64,000 nt of DNA, taken from positions 558,001 through 622,000 of the forward strand of contig JAFEKR010000029.1 of the NCBI GenBank assembly GCA_019022495.1, in the 5' to 3' direction. Shown in pieces: positions 1 to 10,125 of the stretch. Within the stretch, counting starts at the first letter, position 1. Each line of letters begins with the position of its first letter. The notes beneath the pieces were generated by a model. That model was given only the letters and a program-made list of their open reading frames with translations, was not told the origin of the DNA and did no database searches. Origin of the DNA: Epichloe hybrida. Its lineage: Eukaryota > Ascomycota > Sordariomycetes > Hypocreales > Clavicipitaceae. A program made the position numbers and the translations under genes.

Positions 1-788
1 CTTACCAACCTCATCGGTGGCCCCTAATCTCAATTCGCACACACATTTCCACTGAGTTGATGATGAATCAATTATATCTCTGGTAACCCTACTGGCCATA
101 GCTGTAGTCGGTGACGTCGCCACGCGCAACGGATAACCAACCGCGTGGCCGCAGGAGGATAAGCCATTTTCTGAAACTTGAGCCGCAATTCAGATACATT
201 GTGCAATTGAAAGCAGAAAGCGGGACTAATTCGCATTTTGTTCCGTTTAGGTCTCACTTGAAGCAAACGTAGCTTACTGCGCCCATGTATCCCGATGACG
301 AGATTCACCATGGCATGTCAAGGTGTGTGTGATCATGTTTGCGAGTCAGTAGTGATGCATCTTTTTCTACTCCCATGGTTTCTGCAATGTGGCAGCCCAA
401 ACGACGCAAATTCCGTGCCCGATCATGCGTGACGCAGAATAGAATGCGTGTATGAAAAAAAAAACAGTGCTAAATCTTCACGTCGTGTTGCTTCGTACAG
501 GAGAGCCATACATGTGACGCTGTAGTTTACTTTGTGTGGTCTCGGCTGATATCGCATCCTGGGCATCTTCGAGGACACGGATGATACTTTCAGACAGGTG
601 GCATAAACTGAGCGCGGGTGAGTGTGCTCAATCAAAATGGCAATGGGCAACGATGCCGTTTCGGCAGCTGCCAAGAGCATCTTGCCGAGGATTCGACACG
701 GCGAGTTGCCACTTTGCTCATCGTCCAGCGGCACTGCATCCGTGGACCGTGGTCATTGAATCGCGAGACGCTGTTTCTCCAATCTTTT
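1..788. other. Intergenic, no gene recognised
   Basis: Sequence downstream of the Rieske gene. Open frames here are short, overlap each other on both strands and show no family motif. I see no gene, RNA or repeat that I can support. Confidence 0.5.
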
Positions 789-1496
789 TCAGCCCATTCT
801 CTGCTTGCGTCGAATCCAAACGGTTCGTTCCTCGGCGCCGCCATCGCTTTCCAAGGGGTCAATAATCTTGGCTCCGGCCTCGTCACGTAGCTGCACTTCC
901 CACACGGGCAGTTTGTAGCGACCAGTATCAGACAGGCCCGTAAAGAGGTCGAAAGACCAGCCGTGCTTCGGACACGTCAAGCCCGCGCTCAACCTGACAC
1001 CAAAGTCCTCAATGTCAAAGGGCATCCCGTTTGACAGCGGGTACGCGGAATGGGGACACCGCTGCAAATCCACACAGAGTTAAATTTCGTGTCAATCTAC
1101 GGGAAACTCATGTTCGAGTTACAACATTTTTCTGGAGGGCGGTTCTGCCAGGATCGAGGAATCGAGACTCACATGATCGACGGCGTGGAATCTGCCTCTG
1201 TACTGGAAGACCACGACCTGGTCCAGCAACGTGTCTCCCGTCATGGACGACTCTAGACTGTCCGTCGACAGAATCATCTCTTTTGCCTGTGACGCATTTT
1301 GCTTGGGAACGTGGAAGACCTTGCAACCAGGCTGCATATGGGTATGGGCCTTGCACAACCGGGCTTCTACGAGATTGCCCGTGTCCTCACCGAGGTCTGG
1401 GAAGGTCGAGGCTGGTCCTGCGGAGACCCAGCCCGTGTCTGGGCGGGATTTGAAGAAGTAGTTCATGGTGGGCTGGCTGGGGAGAAAGATGGTCAC
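789..1496 (-). CDS. Rieske [2Fe-2S] domain protein
   Basis: Two exons, complement(join(789..1061,1173..1496)), about 198 residues. The 111-nt intron starts GTGAGT and ends TTGCAG; removing it creates the first cluster-binding motif RCPHSAYPL. The second motif, CPKHGWSFDLFTG, follows about 25 residues later. These CxH and CxxH pairs are the cysteine and histidine ligands of a Rieske [2Fe-2S] centre. There is no catalytic oxygenase domain after the Rieske fold, so this resembles the small soluble fungal Rieske proteins rather than a ring hydroxylase or the bc1 subunit. It has no membrane segment or clear signal peptide. The physiological partner is unknown. The start is the first ATG of the frame; a second in-frame ATG lies ten codons in. 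Confidence 0.85.
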
Positions 1497-2337
1497 CGCA
1501 GACTCGACTTTGATTCATTGAAAGTCTGTCACACGTCAGTCATGGTGGTTTTTAAAAAGAAAAAAAAAAAAGAAACCCCTGCCACGAAATCAATTCGCAT
1601 CACGTGCCACGCTCGTGTAAAATTTCAATCACCATGTTGTTTCCAGTACCTCCAAGTCTCAACACCGCAGTCATGAAAAGCCCAAGTCCGTAACTCCGGA
1701 CGGCCACTGCCACGATTTCTAATAATTACACCAAACATGCTCACACGAATCATGCTGACTCCGGTGGCACCGTATGAGCCGTCCATGATGCGTTTGATTC
1801 GCGAGAACGGTAGCCGTCTTGGTCGGGTATAGTAAATCTTGGCTCTAACAAAGTTCGTCTCGCATCCGGGGTGGAACCTTGAATCCTAATTAATTAGGTA
1901 GGTAGTGAAAAATCACTGTATACTACATGAGAATATGCTAAAGACCACGGTGTATTAGTGCGGATTCACACTTCCAGTCCATCAGTCGGTCAGTCAGTGA
2001 GTCGGTCAGCCAGTAGAGCAACTCAAGGAGCTATAGAAGCCATAGGGGTAGTACGTCCGTATATGCCCTATAATATAATTCATAGAGTACGTTGGCATAT
2101 CGGCAGCATATGGCAAGCATACATTACATATGCCATTCTGCCAGTCACAAGGCTCCACTCTGAATATTATACATGTAAGACGAACTTTGTTAGAGCCGAA
2201 TTCACTGTAACCCCGTCTTGGTCACACCAAGAAAACATTCTCGACGACACCCTGACAATTCGCTCCATCGTTTAAAAAAAAGGTCAACTCACTCGCCTCG
2301 CCACCGTAAGAGAAGAAAATGGGAAAACTCGGATATC
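1497..2337. other. Intergenic, no gene recognised
   Basis: Upstream region of the Rieske gene. It holds an A-rich run near 1558-1571 and a short stretch of imperfect CAGT/CGGT repeats at about 1977-2012. No coding motif was found. Confidence 0.45.
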
Positions 2338-2743
2338 ATGACTCTCCGCGTAACATGTGTTGGCGCCGGTATAGTCAGTCTCTCCGCGGGACTGACCCTG
2401 CTTCCCTGCGGAGCCACGGTCCTGCGAAAGCTCGGCGTGGATCCTGTTCGAGACGTGCAAGCTGTGCGGCTGCAGTCCATCTTAGAGCTGCTTTGGGGAC
2501 GAGTTTATGGAGAAGGCAGCCAGGTGGTCCTTGTAGAATAACAAGCAGGGCCAGGATGACAACGCAGTCCCCGTGACTAGCAGCGGACTGGACCATGTTG
2601 TGCAGAGGGACATCGCAGAAAGGGTGAGAGAGACGGCCGTGGCGTTTGATGCAACAACGGCGTCGTCCTGGGTCATGGGCAATACACTGGACGATTTTGG
2701 GAAGAATGGACGTCGGTATATTCTGGATAGACCATATGTGTAA
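2338..2743 (+). pseudogene. Decayed FAD-dependent monooxygenase fragment
   Basis: Two fragments in different frames look like pieces of a PHBH/salicylate-hydroxylase-type flavoprotein. The first (2338..2541) begins with a degenerate dinucleotide-binding segment, TCVGAGIVSLSAGL. It then jumps directly to VLRKLGVDPVRDVQAVRLQ, which resembles the segment that normally lies 30-40 residues further on, so an internal piece appears lost. It stops at 2539-2541. The second fragment (2573..2743, shifted frame) reads HVVQRDIAERVRETAVAFDAT, like the family's conserved HRADLHxxLxxxA region, and ends in TAA. The substrate-binding and C-terminal parts are absent. I infer a truncated, frameshifted relic. A chance resemblance cannot be excluded. 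Confidence 0.45.
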
Positions 2744-3378
2744 CTTACCACGTTCGGTAGCTCGCAGTAGCCCCAACGCCCCAATCACGATAGTGGTTGT
2801 TGTAAATAAAAGTATTTGAATTTCCGTCACTGCATTATTCCACACACAAAGCCACGAGTGCCCACCCTGTGCACCTGCACTGGCTAATAGTTGCGCCGCC
2901 CTGGGAAGGAAAAGAATCCAGAGATGAACATTGAGAAGAACAGTACGAAAGGAGAGCTAGTACGAGATAAGTTTGAAGAGAAAGAATAGAAATGAGAGCC
3001 AGACAAAGGCGCCGCATACGGTCGACTAAAGCTATGGACGATAGGTTCTGATATCGGAGCACTGAGCCGCGGAGTCGAGTAGTCTGCCGCTTCTTCATCC
3101 TGAATGTGAAAAAGTTCGGCCGGCAGGCATGTCCAAGGGCGCATATACTGGACCGCGGGGGTGACTCGCTGGAGATGAGGACATGCTTAATCGGAGAGAC
3201 GGTAGTGCACGACCTCGATCTTGGACATGTGAGTGTGGAGAGGACAATCCGGCGTTTAGACACGAGTCTCTGAATCCTGAATTCATGACCCGCGGGCCTG
3301 ACACAATAGCATGCGAACTTCTGACACTAGTTTGGTCTGGTCCTTCCATCGTCGTGGTGTTATCCGAACTCTTTCCCG
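2744..3378. other. Intergenic, 3' flank of homeobox gene
   Basis: Overlapping short frames on the minus strand without recognisable motifs. It probably contains the 3' untranslated region of the homeodomain gene. Confidence 0.4.
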
Positions 3379-5015
3379 TCATTTGTGCATTATCTGTCTC
3401 CCAGACGCATCAGTGCCATCTAGCAGAACGAGGAACAGGTCCGAGTATTGTACATGAGCGAGATTCCTCTACTTACCTGGGTACGTCTGGGGCTCCATGC
3501 CACTGAAGCCGCTTGGCGCTGGTGGTCCAAGCTGACTACTGGCATAACCCAATTGACGATATGATGAACTTGGTCCAGGAGTGTGTCCCTGGTAGACGCC
3601 AAGAGGGGTGTGCAGTGCATCCGGGACACTTGTCGGATTCCAGTCCCGGCCATGCATAGCTTGACTATCCCTCAAGCCTGTTCTGTTGGATGGTGCTGAC
3701 TTATCCATGCTGCTGTTCCCGGAATTCCAGTAAGGACCGGAACTACGGAACCCAAGACCCGAAGGGCCCGAGGGGGATGGCGAAGAGCCGCCAGTGGCGA
3801 GTCGATCCTGGGATATTGAACTGGCTGACGGTGCCATGTCCGAACCACCCACCGGCCCCAACTGGCCCAGTTCGATGCCCCCAAACAACGGTGTCAGCCC
3901 CGTACGAGACAAATACGAGTCTTCTCCCCCCCGTCTCATATCCAGCATCAACGGTCTCGCGCCGTGGGAACTGTAAGGGCTGCACATCGACGACAAGTCG
4001 GACGGGGAGAGCATCGTCGCAACCCCATGGACGGCACCATATGGTGAGTGGAGGGCCTGTACGTTGTCGAAATCATCTGGAACTGCCCGCATTCTGATCA
4101 CTCTATTACGGTCATCCGCTGTGAGTCTCTTGATTTTTGCTCTCCTAAATTCAATTCGATCTGGATTAGTGTTGGATTCTCAAATGTTCACTTCACTTCA
4201 TCGTACCGATTCTGGAACCAGACTTGAACTTGTCGTGGACTCAGGCCCGGAATCTCGCGGGAAAGTCGTTCTCTGTGAGCTGCATCTGGATGTGGTTGCT
4301 TGGCAAACTCGCTCATCAAGAATCGAGTTTGTTGATGTGTAAGCCTGTTTGAGATTAGCAACGTAAGTATGATCCTCTGGCTGATGCGGAGGCAATATTT
4401 CAGGTACCGGAATCGCTTCATTTTGCGGCGGGCAGCCAGTCGTTCTTCGGCCACAGATTGGCCATGTGACCGCCAGTCCCCTTCGCCATCATCTCCGTCT
4501 CCATTCTCATCTTCTATCTCGTAGTCCACACCCTGGCTCAAACTTTGGTCCTGATCGTCTTTTTCCCATGGACTGAGCTCGGTTGCTGATGTTTGGGCTG
4601 CCGAAGATCCGAAGTAGACACTGCCGGATTCTGATGATTTTAGAAAGGTCAATTGTTCCGTCCTTGAACTCAGATCTTGTCTGTGAAAATGTTCTTTGGG
4701 AGCAGCGCTTGATGCGCCGAATATTGATGGCGAGTCTTTGTTGCGCCGAGGGCTGCAATCCATCATGATGATATTAGAGGTCGCATCTCGGTGAGAGCCC
4801 TTGGATTTGAGAGCCCTTGGGTTGAGAATTCTGCTCTGGGAGGCGTGAGGACCTGTTTCCGGCGACGTCAAACCAGCATCTCTATGCTCGCCATGGTCTC
4901 TCGTGTTCGTGAAAGAGCGTGAGTAGGTGTCAATTTCGGTGGAGGAAAGGTAAGAATATTGTGCTTGCCAATCTGGCTCCACTGGTGGCGGCGGTAGGGA
5001 CTGTTTGTCCGACAT
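3379..5015 (-). CDS. Homeodomain transcription factor
   Basis: Model complement(join(3379..3419,3477..4144,4207..4344,4408..5015)), about 484 residues. The N-terminal 195 residues are acidic and low complexity. The homeodomain spans about residues 196-255: RRKMKRFR, then LTHQQTRFL (helix 1), and the recognition helix VQVWFQNRRAKIKRL with the invariant W-F-x-N-R at about 245-249. The domain is only complete when two introns (63 and 62 nt) are removed, each splitting an Arg codon as CG|G. The C-terminal half is Ser/Pro/Gly-rich, as expected of a regulatory tail. It is a nuclear sequence-specific DNA-binding protein, of the single-homeodomain type found in Pezizomycotina; I cannot assign a specific HOX number. 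The last 13-residue exon is the least certain: reading through that splice site gives a stop at 3469-3471. Confidence 0.85.
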
Positions 5016-8000
5016 GCGTGAGCTTGACGGACGAAGTGGTGGCCGGCCGGCTGTGGTTATAAAAAGGCCGCCCAGTGGCTGTGATCCGTAGTGTCACAGA
5101 GTCTCGTAACAAGCATTGACAGGATGACGTGAGGGTCTCGAGGCCTTTGATTTTGAAAGGGGCAGGTCCAAGAATGGGGATCAGGTACCGGTCTTCGCAC
5201 GCGGCTGAGCCCCTGTGGGTGAAAGCTTTTGTTCGGATATCACGAACCACCCGGTGGAACAATAAAGGAGCAAATCCACAGCTTGTAGAAAAGGCGGTAA
5301 CAGATTACTGACGGTTTAGAATGCTTTGTAATAATAATTGACTCATGTATGAGGGTTGTCCTTCTGTTGGGTATCTGTGAATACGCATATGGTCCGATTC
5401 GGTCCAGGAAACTATGTCTCATTACCGATGGGGTAAGGAGGGATAGGTGATATAGATATCAATCGCACAACAGCAGGAAGGTGACAATGACGGTATCTCA
5501 AACTTGAGGCAACGTTGGCTGTTTGACGACAATATAGCTGGCCTGGGGAAGATGCTTCTGTGTGGTGGTTTAGTGATCAGCGTTACTGAGGTAGCAGAAC
5601 ATGGGCTTGGCTCTGGAAGCAAAGTAATACTATACCATGATACCATGAAGGAAGACTGATCCGTAGTGTAGGCTTGATTATGTGTGGGGACCAAAGGCCA
5701 GACAGAGCAGGGCCATGTTTGCCGGTACAGAACGGTGTTCAGCCGCCAATAGATGCGGTAAATCAGACGTGTTGCAAATCACAGAGGAGCTGGGCAATGC
5801 ACGCTGCATGAATTGGCTGATTGAGTATTATCTTCTCGCCCAAGCTAGGCCTCAGACCTCGGTCCCGGGTCTAGGAGATTTAGGTCGCCGAGTCAGTGTC
5901 AGTCGCAACAAGAGCTGGAGCTAAGCCCAGGTTTGCCTCCCAAACAAGTGCTCTCTGTACTCCATACTCCGTACGGCTCGCCCTTGGCCCAGTCCGTGAT
6001 GCCCCAGGTTGGCACCCCCGCCAGTTGACACTTGTCAGTTACAAGCTTGAGGTCAACGTTCCCAGACTGGCGCCAACAGCGGTCCATTTACATGAATTTG
6101 TAGGGCGTGCCCGTGCTTTGCTTCGGCTAGATGCAGCGCCGCCAACCTTGATAATAGATCCAAAGTTGGCTGTCGTGCAAGCAAGCGACATCCAGGCCAA
6201 GCAACAAGAACAGCAACGGAATTTGACTATACCCGCCGTCTAATTACGGACGGAGACCACGGCTAGAGACAGGGGGGCCAGTTCCGAAGGCACCAGTCAA
6301 GAACCAATGGGGACCAAGGCGGACCAGGGTCAACGGGGTGATGAAACCTCACGTTCATCATGTCTTCTCCAAGGTGCTGTTTATCCCGAGAACCGCCTGC
6401 GTTAGAGCACATTCTGTGTCAGCAGAAGCCAGCCCAGGTCAATGCCCACGAGAAAAAAGACCAACAAACCAACCACAGACAGAGTATGGCTGGCAGTGCG
6501 GCTTGGGGATCGCTGAAGGAGCAAGTCAGTACCCATGTGTTACAGGACTACTGAATGGTATTGCAAGTTTCCGTATCGAATTGCGACCTCTCGTGTAACT
6601 CATCTTCAGCGCCTTGGCCAAGTAAATGAAGACGAGAAGGAAGAAGACGACTAAGAAGAAGGAAAAATGCGGGCCGACCTAATGCTTCCGTTCTCAGAGG
6701 TCTAAGCCGAGAATGGAGGTCAAGTCGGGGGGGATGGATGTGAATACCAATATTGGGAAATAGACGAACCTGTGTGCTTGTTTCCGTGAATTCGATGCCC
6801 AAGGCACCATAGAGCACAGTGATGGAATGTTGTTGGTCATCGTGGCACCCGTCCAGTGAATTTGAGGTGTACTTGCTTTTGATGACGAAGGTTGCCTTCA
6901 ATCCAACAAGATTCCTCCAACACGTTTGGCGGCTTGTGAGCTTACCAATCGTCTTCGAAAATGGCCAGGTTGGACACAAAATGTTCGGTTGGTCGCGCGT
7001 TTGGTAGACGTGGTGTTTCGGCGTGTTTCGGCGAGCAAATCTCAAATGCCTCCGGGACGCATCCAACGTCGGTTTGCACTGACACGTCTGAGAAATTCGC
7101 AATGCCTCGTGCCCACTCACAAGTCCTTCACCATCACAGGCCTTTGTCATGACATTCTCATGGGCAGCCAGCCTGGTCTGGCTTCATCGGGGGCCGCCGA
7201 GAATATTGTCACGGGTAGCCACCTGCCGGTTTTGCAGAAGTCGGGAAAATCAATGTGACGTGTCCGAGATTGTCCATTTGTGCCTGTGCCTGTACCTGTC
7301 ACTGTGTGTGCCTGTCCCTGTGCCTGTCCCTGTGCCTGTCCCTGTGTAGCACAACTCATCGGATGTGTGTGTGTATGCCTGCTGTCTGGCATCGCTGGGC
7401 ACCGGTGGTCACGGTAGGCGCGTGCCTCTTGCTACTGAAAGCTCTCGCTGGATCCCCATCTGCAAAGGCAATATCGAATACGATGTGCATCATTATGGCG
7501 TACCGGACGATACCCGATTTCGTCGCGAGATGCAAAAATGTTTCAAACGGTGGCGTGAATGAATCCCCGTTAATAGTTGGAGCCAGGCTCGGTCTGCCGA
7601 GAAACCAACCAGGCAAAAAGTCTTCCGAAGCACCTCTGCGCCTGACCACAGATGAGTCACACCTTCCCAAGCACTCCCACCAAAGCATCGGTGGGGCAAT
7701 AGAAAAGGGCTTTTTGTGCCTCGCAACCCACCCAGTCTTTACATGAATGCTGCGAAGGGGCCCTGCTGGCATTCATCTCTTCCGTCAGCAACAAAGTGTA
7801 CCACTGCATGTACATAACAAATTGCCGTATTTTCACAAGCTGCATACGACAAGCCACTCTCACTCTGACTACGGATTACTGGTTGGCGCCTTCTTGTCGT
7901 TCCCGCCAGACATGGGGAACTTCGGTCCCCAATTACCCGCCCGCCGAACGGAAACATGGCTTCGACATGACATGGACGCTTGTCTGCTCGACACAATGCC

Positions 8001-8394
8001 GCTCCCATCGACCCAGAAACTAATTCCGGCATGTAACATCCCGGTGTGTCACCTGCCCCCTCTCTCCCGCTACCGAAGGGGTAATCGGTTCCCCCCTCCC
8101 CTTGGAAAAAGGCAAGTCACAACAGCATGCAATCGTACGAATGATAGTTGGCTGTTATTGTTATGTGCGTACGGAGTAATCTGTACAGCAGTACATTCTC
8201 CAAGCCTCGGCGAAGGACCAAGTACGTTCCGGGGTTCGGGAGCTTGGTCCAGAGTAGTCAGTATTTTAACAAGATACCTTTAGTATTTTCCCCAACTCTT
8301 CCATATTTAGCCAAAAATGCATCATTCCGTCCTGGTAGTTGTGTTTGCCACAAATTCACATGTTCTTCCACTGCCCACCAACCGTTCACCAACC
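5016..8394. other. Long intergenic region (3.4 kb)
   Basis: This lies upstream of the homeobox gene and downstream of the dehydrogenase gene. No frame shows a known domain. The longest, about 200 codons on the minus strand at 6548-7150, has no motif or convincing splice partners. A CCTGTG/CCTGTC tandem run occupies about 7280-7346. TACTCCGTACGG and GTACGGAGTAA words occur near 5960 and 8168. A long promoter is plausible for a developmental transcription factor but is inference. Confidence 0.45.
7280..7346. repeat. CCTGTG/CCTGTC tandem repeat
   Basis: Roughly eleven imperfect hexamer units alternate CCTGTG and CCTGTC, with a short interruption near the middle. They lie in non-coding DNA. Confidence 0.75.
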
Positions 8395-9649
8395 TCAATA
8401 ATCATAGAAACCTTTGCCGCTCTTCTTGCCGAGCCAACCGGCATCTACCATTTTACCAAGCAAGACACTGGGGCGGTACTTTGAATCTCCAGTCTCCTGG
8501 TACAATACCTTCATAATGGACAAGCACGTGTCTAAGCCGATGAAGTCTGCAAGTTGGAGAGGACCCATGGGGACGTTTGTTCCATTCCTCATAATATCAT
8601 CAATCGAGTCGCGATCGCCCACACCAGTCTCGAGACAAATTACGGCCTCATTGATATACGGCATCAAAATGCGGTTGGCCAGGAACCCGGGCGTATCCGC
8701 CGAAACCGAGGTTATTTTCCCCAGCCTCTTGCAAAATTCGACTGCCGTGTCAAGTGTCTCCTTGCTAGTCTGCAGGCCACTGATGATCTCGACGCCTTTT
8801 TGAACGGGGACGGGGTTCATGAAGTGGGTTGAGACGACTCGGGACGAGGCAGAGGTGTCGGTAGGATCGCTTGTTGTGGCGGCGGCAATTTTCGTGATGG
8901 AGATGGACGAAGTATTGGTTGCGAGGATGGCATGCTTCGGGCAGATCTTTGCGAGGTTACCAAATATGTCGTACTTTAGCTTGGGGATCTCGGGCACGGC
9001 TTCGATAACGAAATCAACGGATGACAAGTCCTCCATTTTCATGCTTGGTTTCAACAGTGCTCGTGCCTGGTCGGCCTGATCCTGTGTAATGCGCGACTTG
9101 GCCACGTCTTTTGCAAGCAGTTTATCTGTCCAAGAAGAGAAGGTTGCGTCTTAGCAAAACCACGGTCCGAAAAGAACAACAAGCATCGCAATGGAGAGAG
9201 TAAGCTCCACTCTGACGGGCTAGCAAAACAGCATGTGACACTAAAGGGTATCGTTTATTTACCTGCAAATGCGAGTCCCTTGCTCAATGCCTTGTCGGAG
9301 GTGTCGATGATTGTGACAGGTACTTGGGCCTTTTGAGCGGCTACCAATGCAATACCTAGGCCCTACATTGGGGTACAACGTTCCCATCAGTCCGCTGTTC
9401 AACAATTCATGGACATGAAATCCATTGACATGAAATTCATGGTTCCACCGGCCCGCAGCGATTTTTTATTTCCCCCGTCATCTCCCCGTCTTTTTTTCTG
9501 GTGATTGGAGGGCAAACTCGTACCATCTGTCCGGCGCCAACGACACCCAGAGATTTGACATCCGCGACATTGCGGCGCGCCGTGCCGCTGAAACAGCGAA
9601 TTGTCCGGCATGCTCCAAGCGCTCGCATGCGTAGAAGCGGACTGGCCAT
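8395..9649 (-). CDS. 3-hydroxyacyl/3-hydroxybutyryl-CoA dehydrogenase, mitochondrial
   Basis: Three exons, complement(join(8395..9125,9263..9362,9524..9649)), 318 residues, the usual length of the monofunctional enzyme. It oxidises (S)-3-hydroxyacyl-CoA to 3-ketoacyl-CoA with NAD+ in beta-oxidation or butyrate metabolism. The first 30 residues are Arg/Ser/Ala-rich without acids (MASPLLRMRALGACRTIR), fitting a mitochondrial presequence. The NAD-binding motif GAGQMG (residues 38-43) is created exactly at the first splice junction. NTSS (about 146) and the catalytic histidine in STHFMNPVP (about 176) are present. The C-terminal domain has RILMPYINEA and ends KKSGKGFYDY, typical of the family. 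The frame stays open upstream of 9649, but the presequence-like start and the family length favour 9649. Confidence 0.92.
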
Positions 9650-10125
9650 AGCGATACGTGTGTGAAAGCAATGTTTATGACTTCGAAGCGACGTATGGAA
9701 GGAAATCCGGGGGGCGAAGAGGGTGTTGGAAATGATGAAATGGGTCATTCGGGTAACCTCGGCTTTCTTTTGTGTGGTGGACTTTGGGCTGAAAAGACAT
9801 GGAAAGCACGCACGGGCGCACGGGCCGGGTTGTTTCTGTATGTACATATGTACATATGTACTCCGTAATAGCTGCTAACTGTCCCAAAGGAGATGGTCCG
9901 TATCCAATTTACGCGGTGTGGGTCCGCTCCAGAACGCGTCGGAGCGCTTATTAACAAATTGTAGACCCAGCGCAGGACGAGGCCACGCTTGGTACTCCGT
10001 AGTCAGTCCAATTATCCCAGCGTTTGGAGATCTGGAAACAGGTGTCAGAAGACAACAAATGCACTACGGCACACGTTTACATTCGCTGTGAAGAGGATTC
10101 CCGCGGAAATCTTCCAAATCCCAGC
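9650..10125. other. Divergent promoter region
   Basis: This region separates the dehydrogenase (leftward) from the Tof1/Swi1 gene (rightward). It carries TACATATG direct repeats followed by TACTCCGTAATA at about 9843-9869, and another GGTACTCCGTAG near 9991. No coding motif was seen. Confidence 0.45.

Noticed and set aside
6548..7150. 200-codon minus-strand open frame
   Set aside because: No domain, atypical composition, no plausible splice partners; probably chance.
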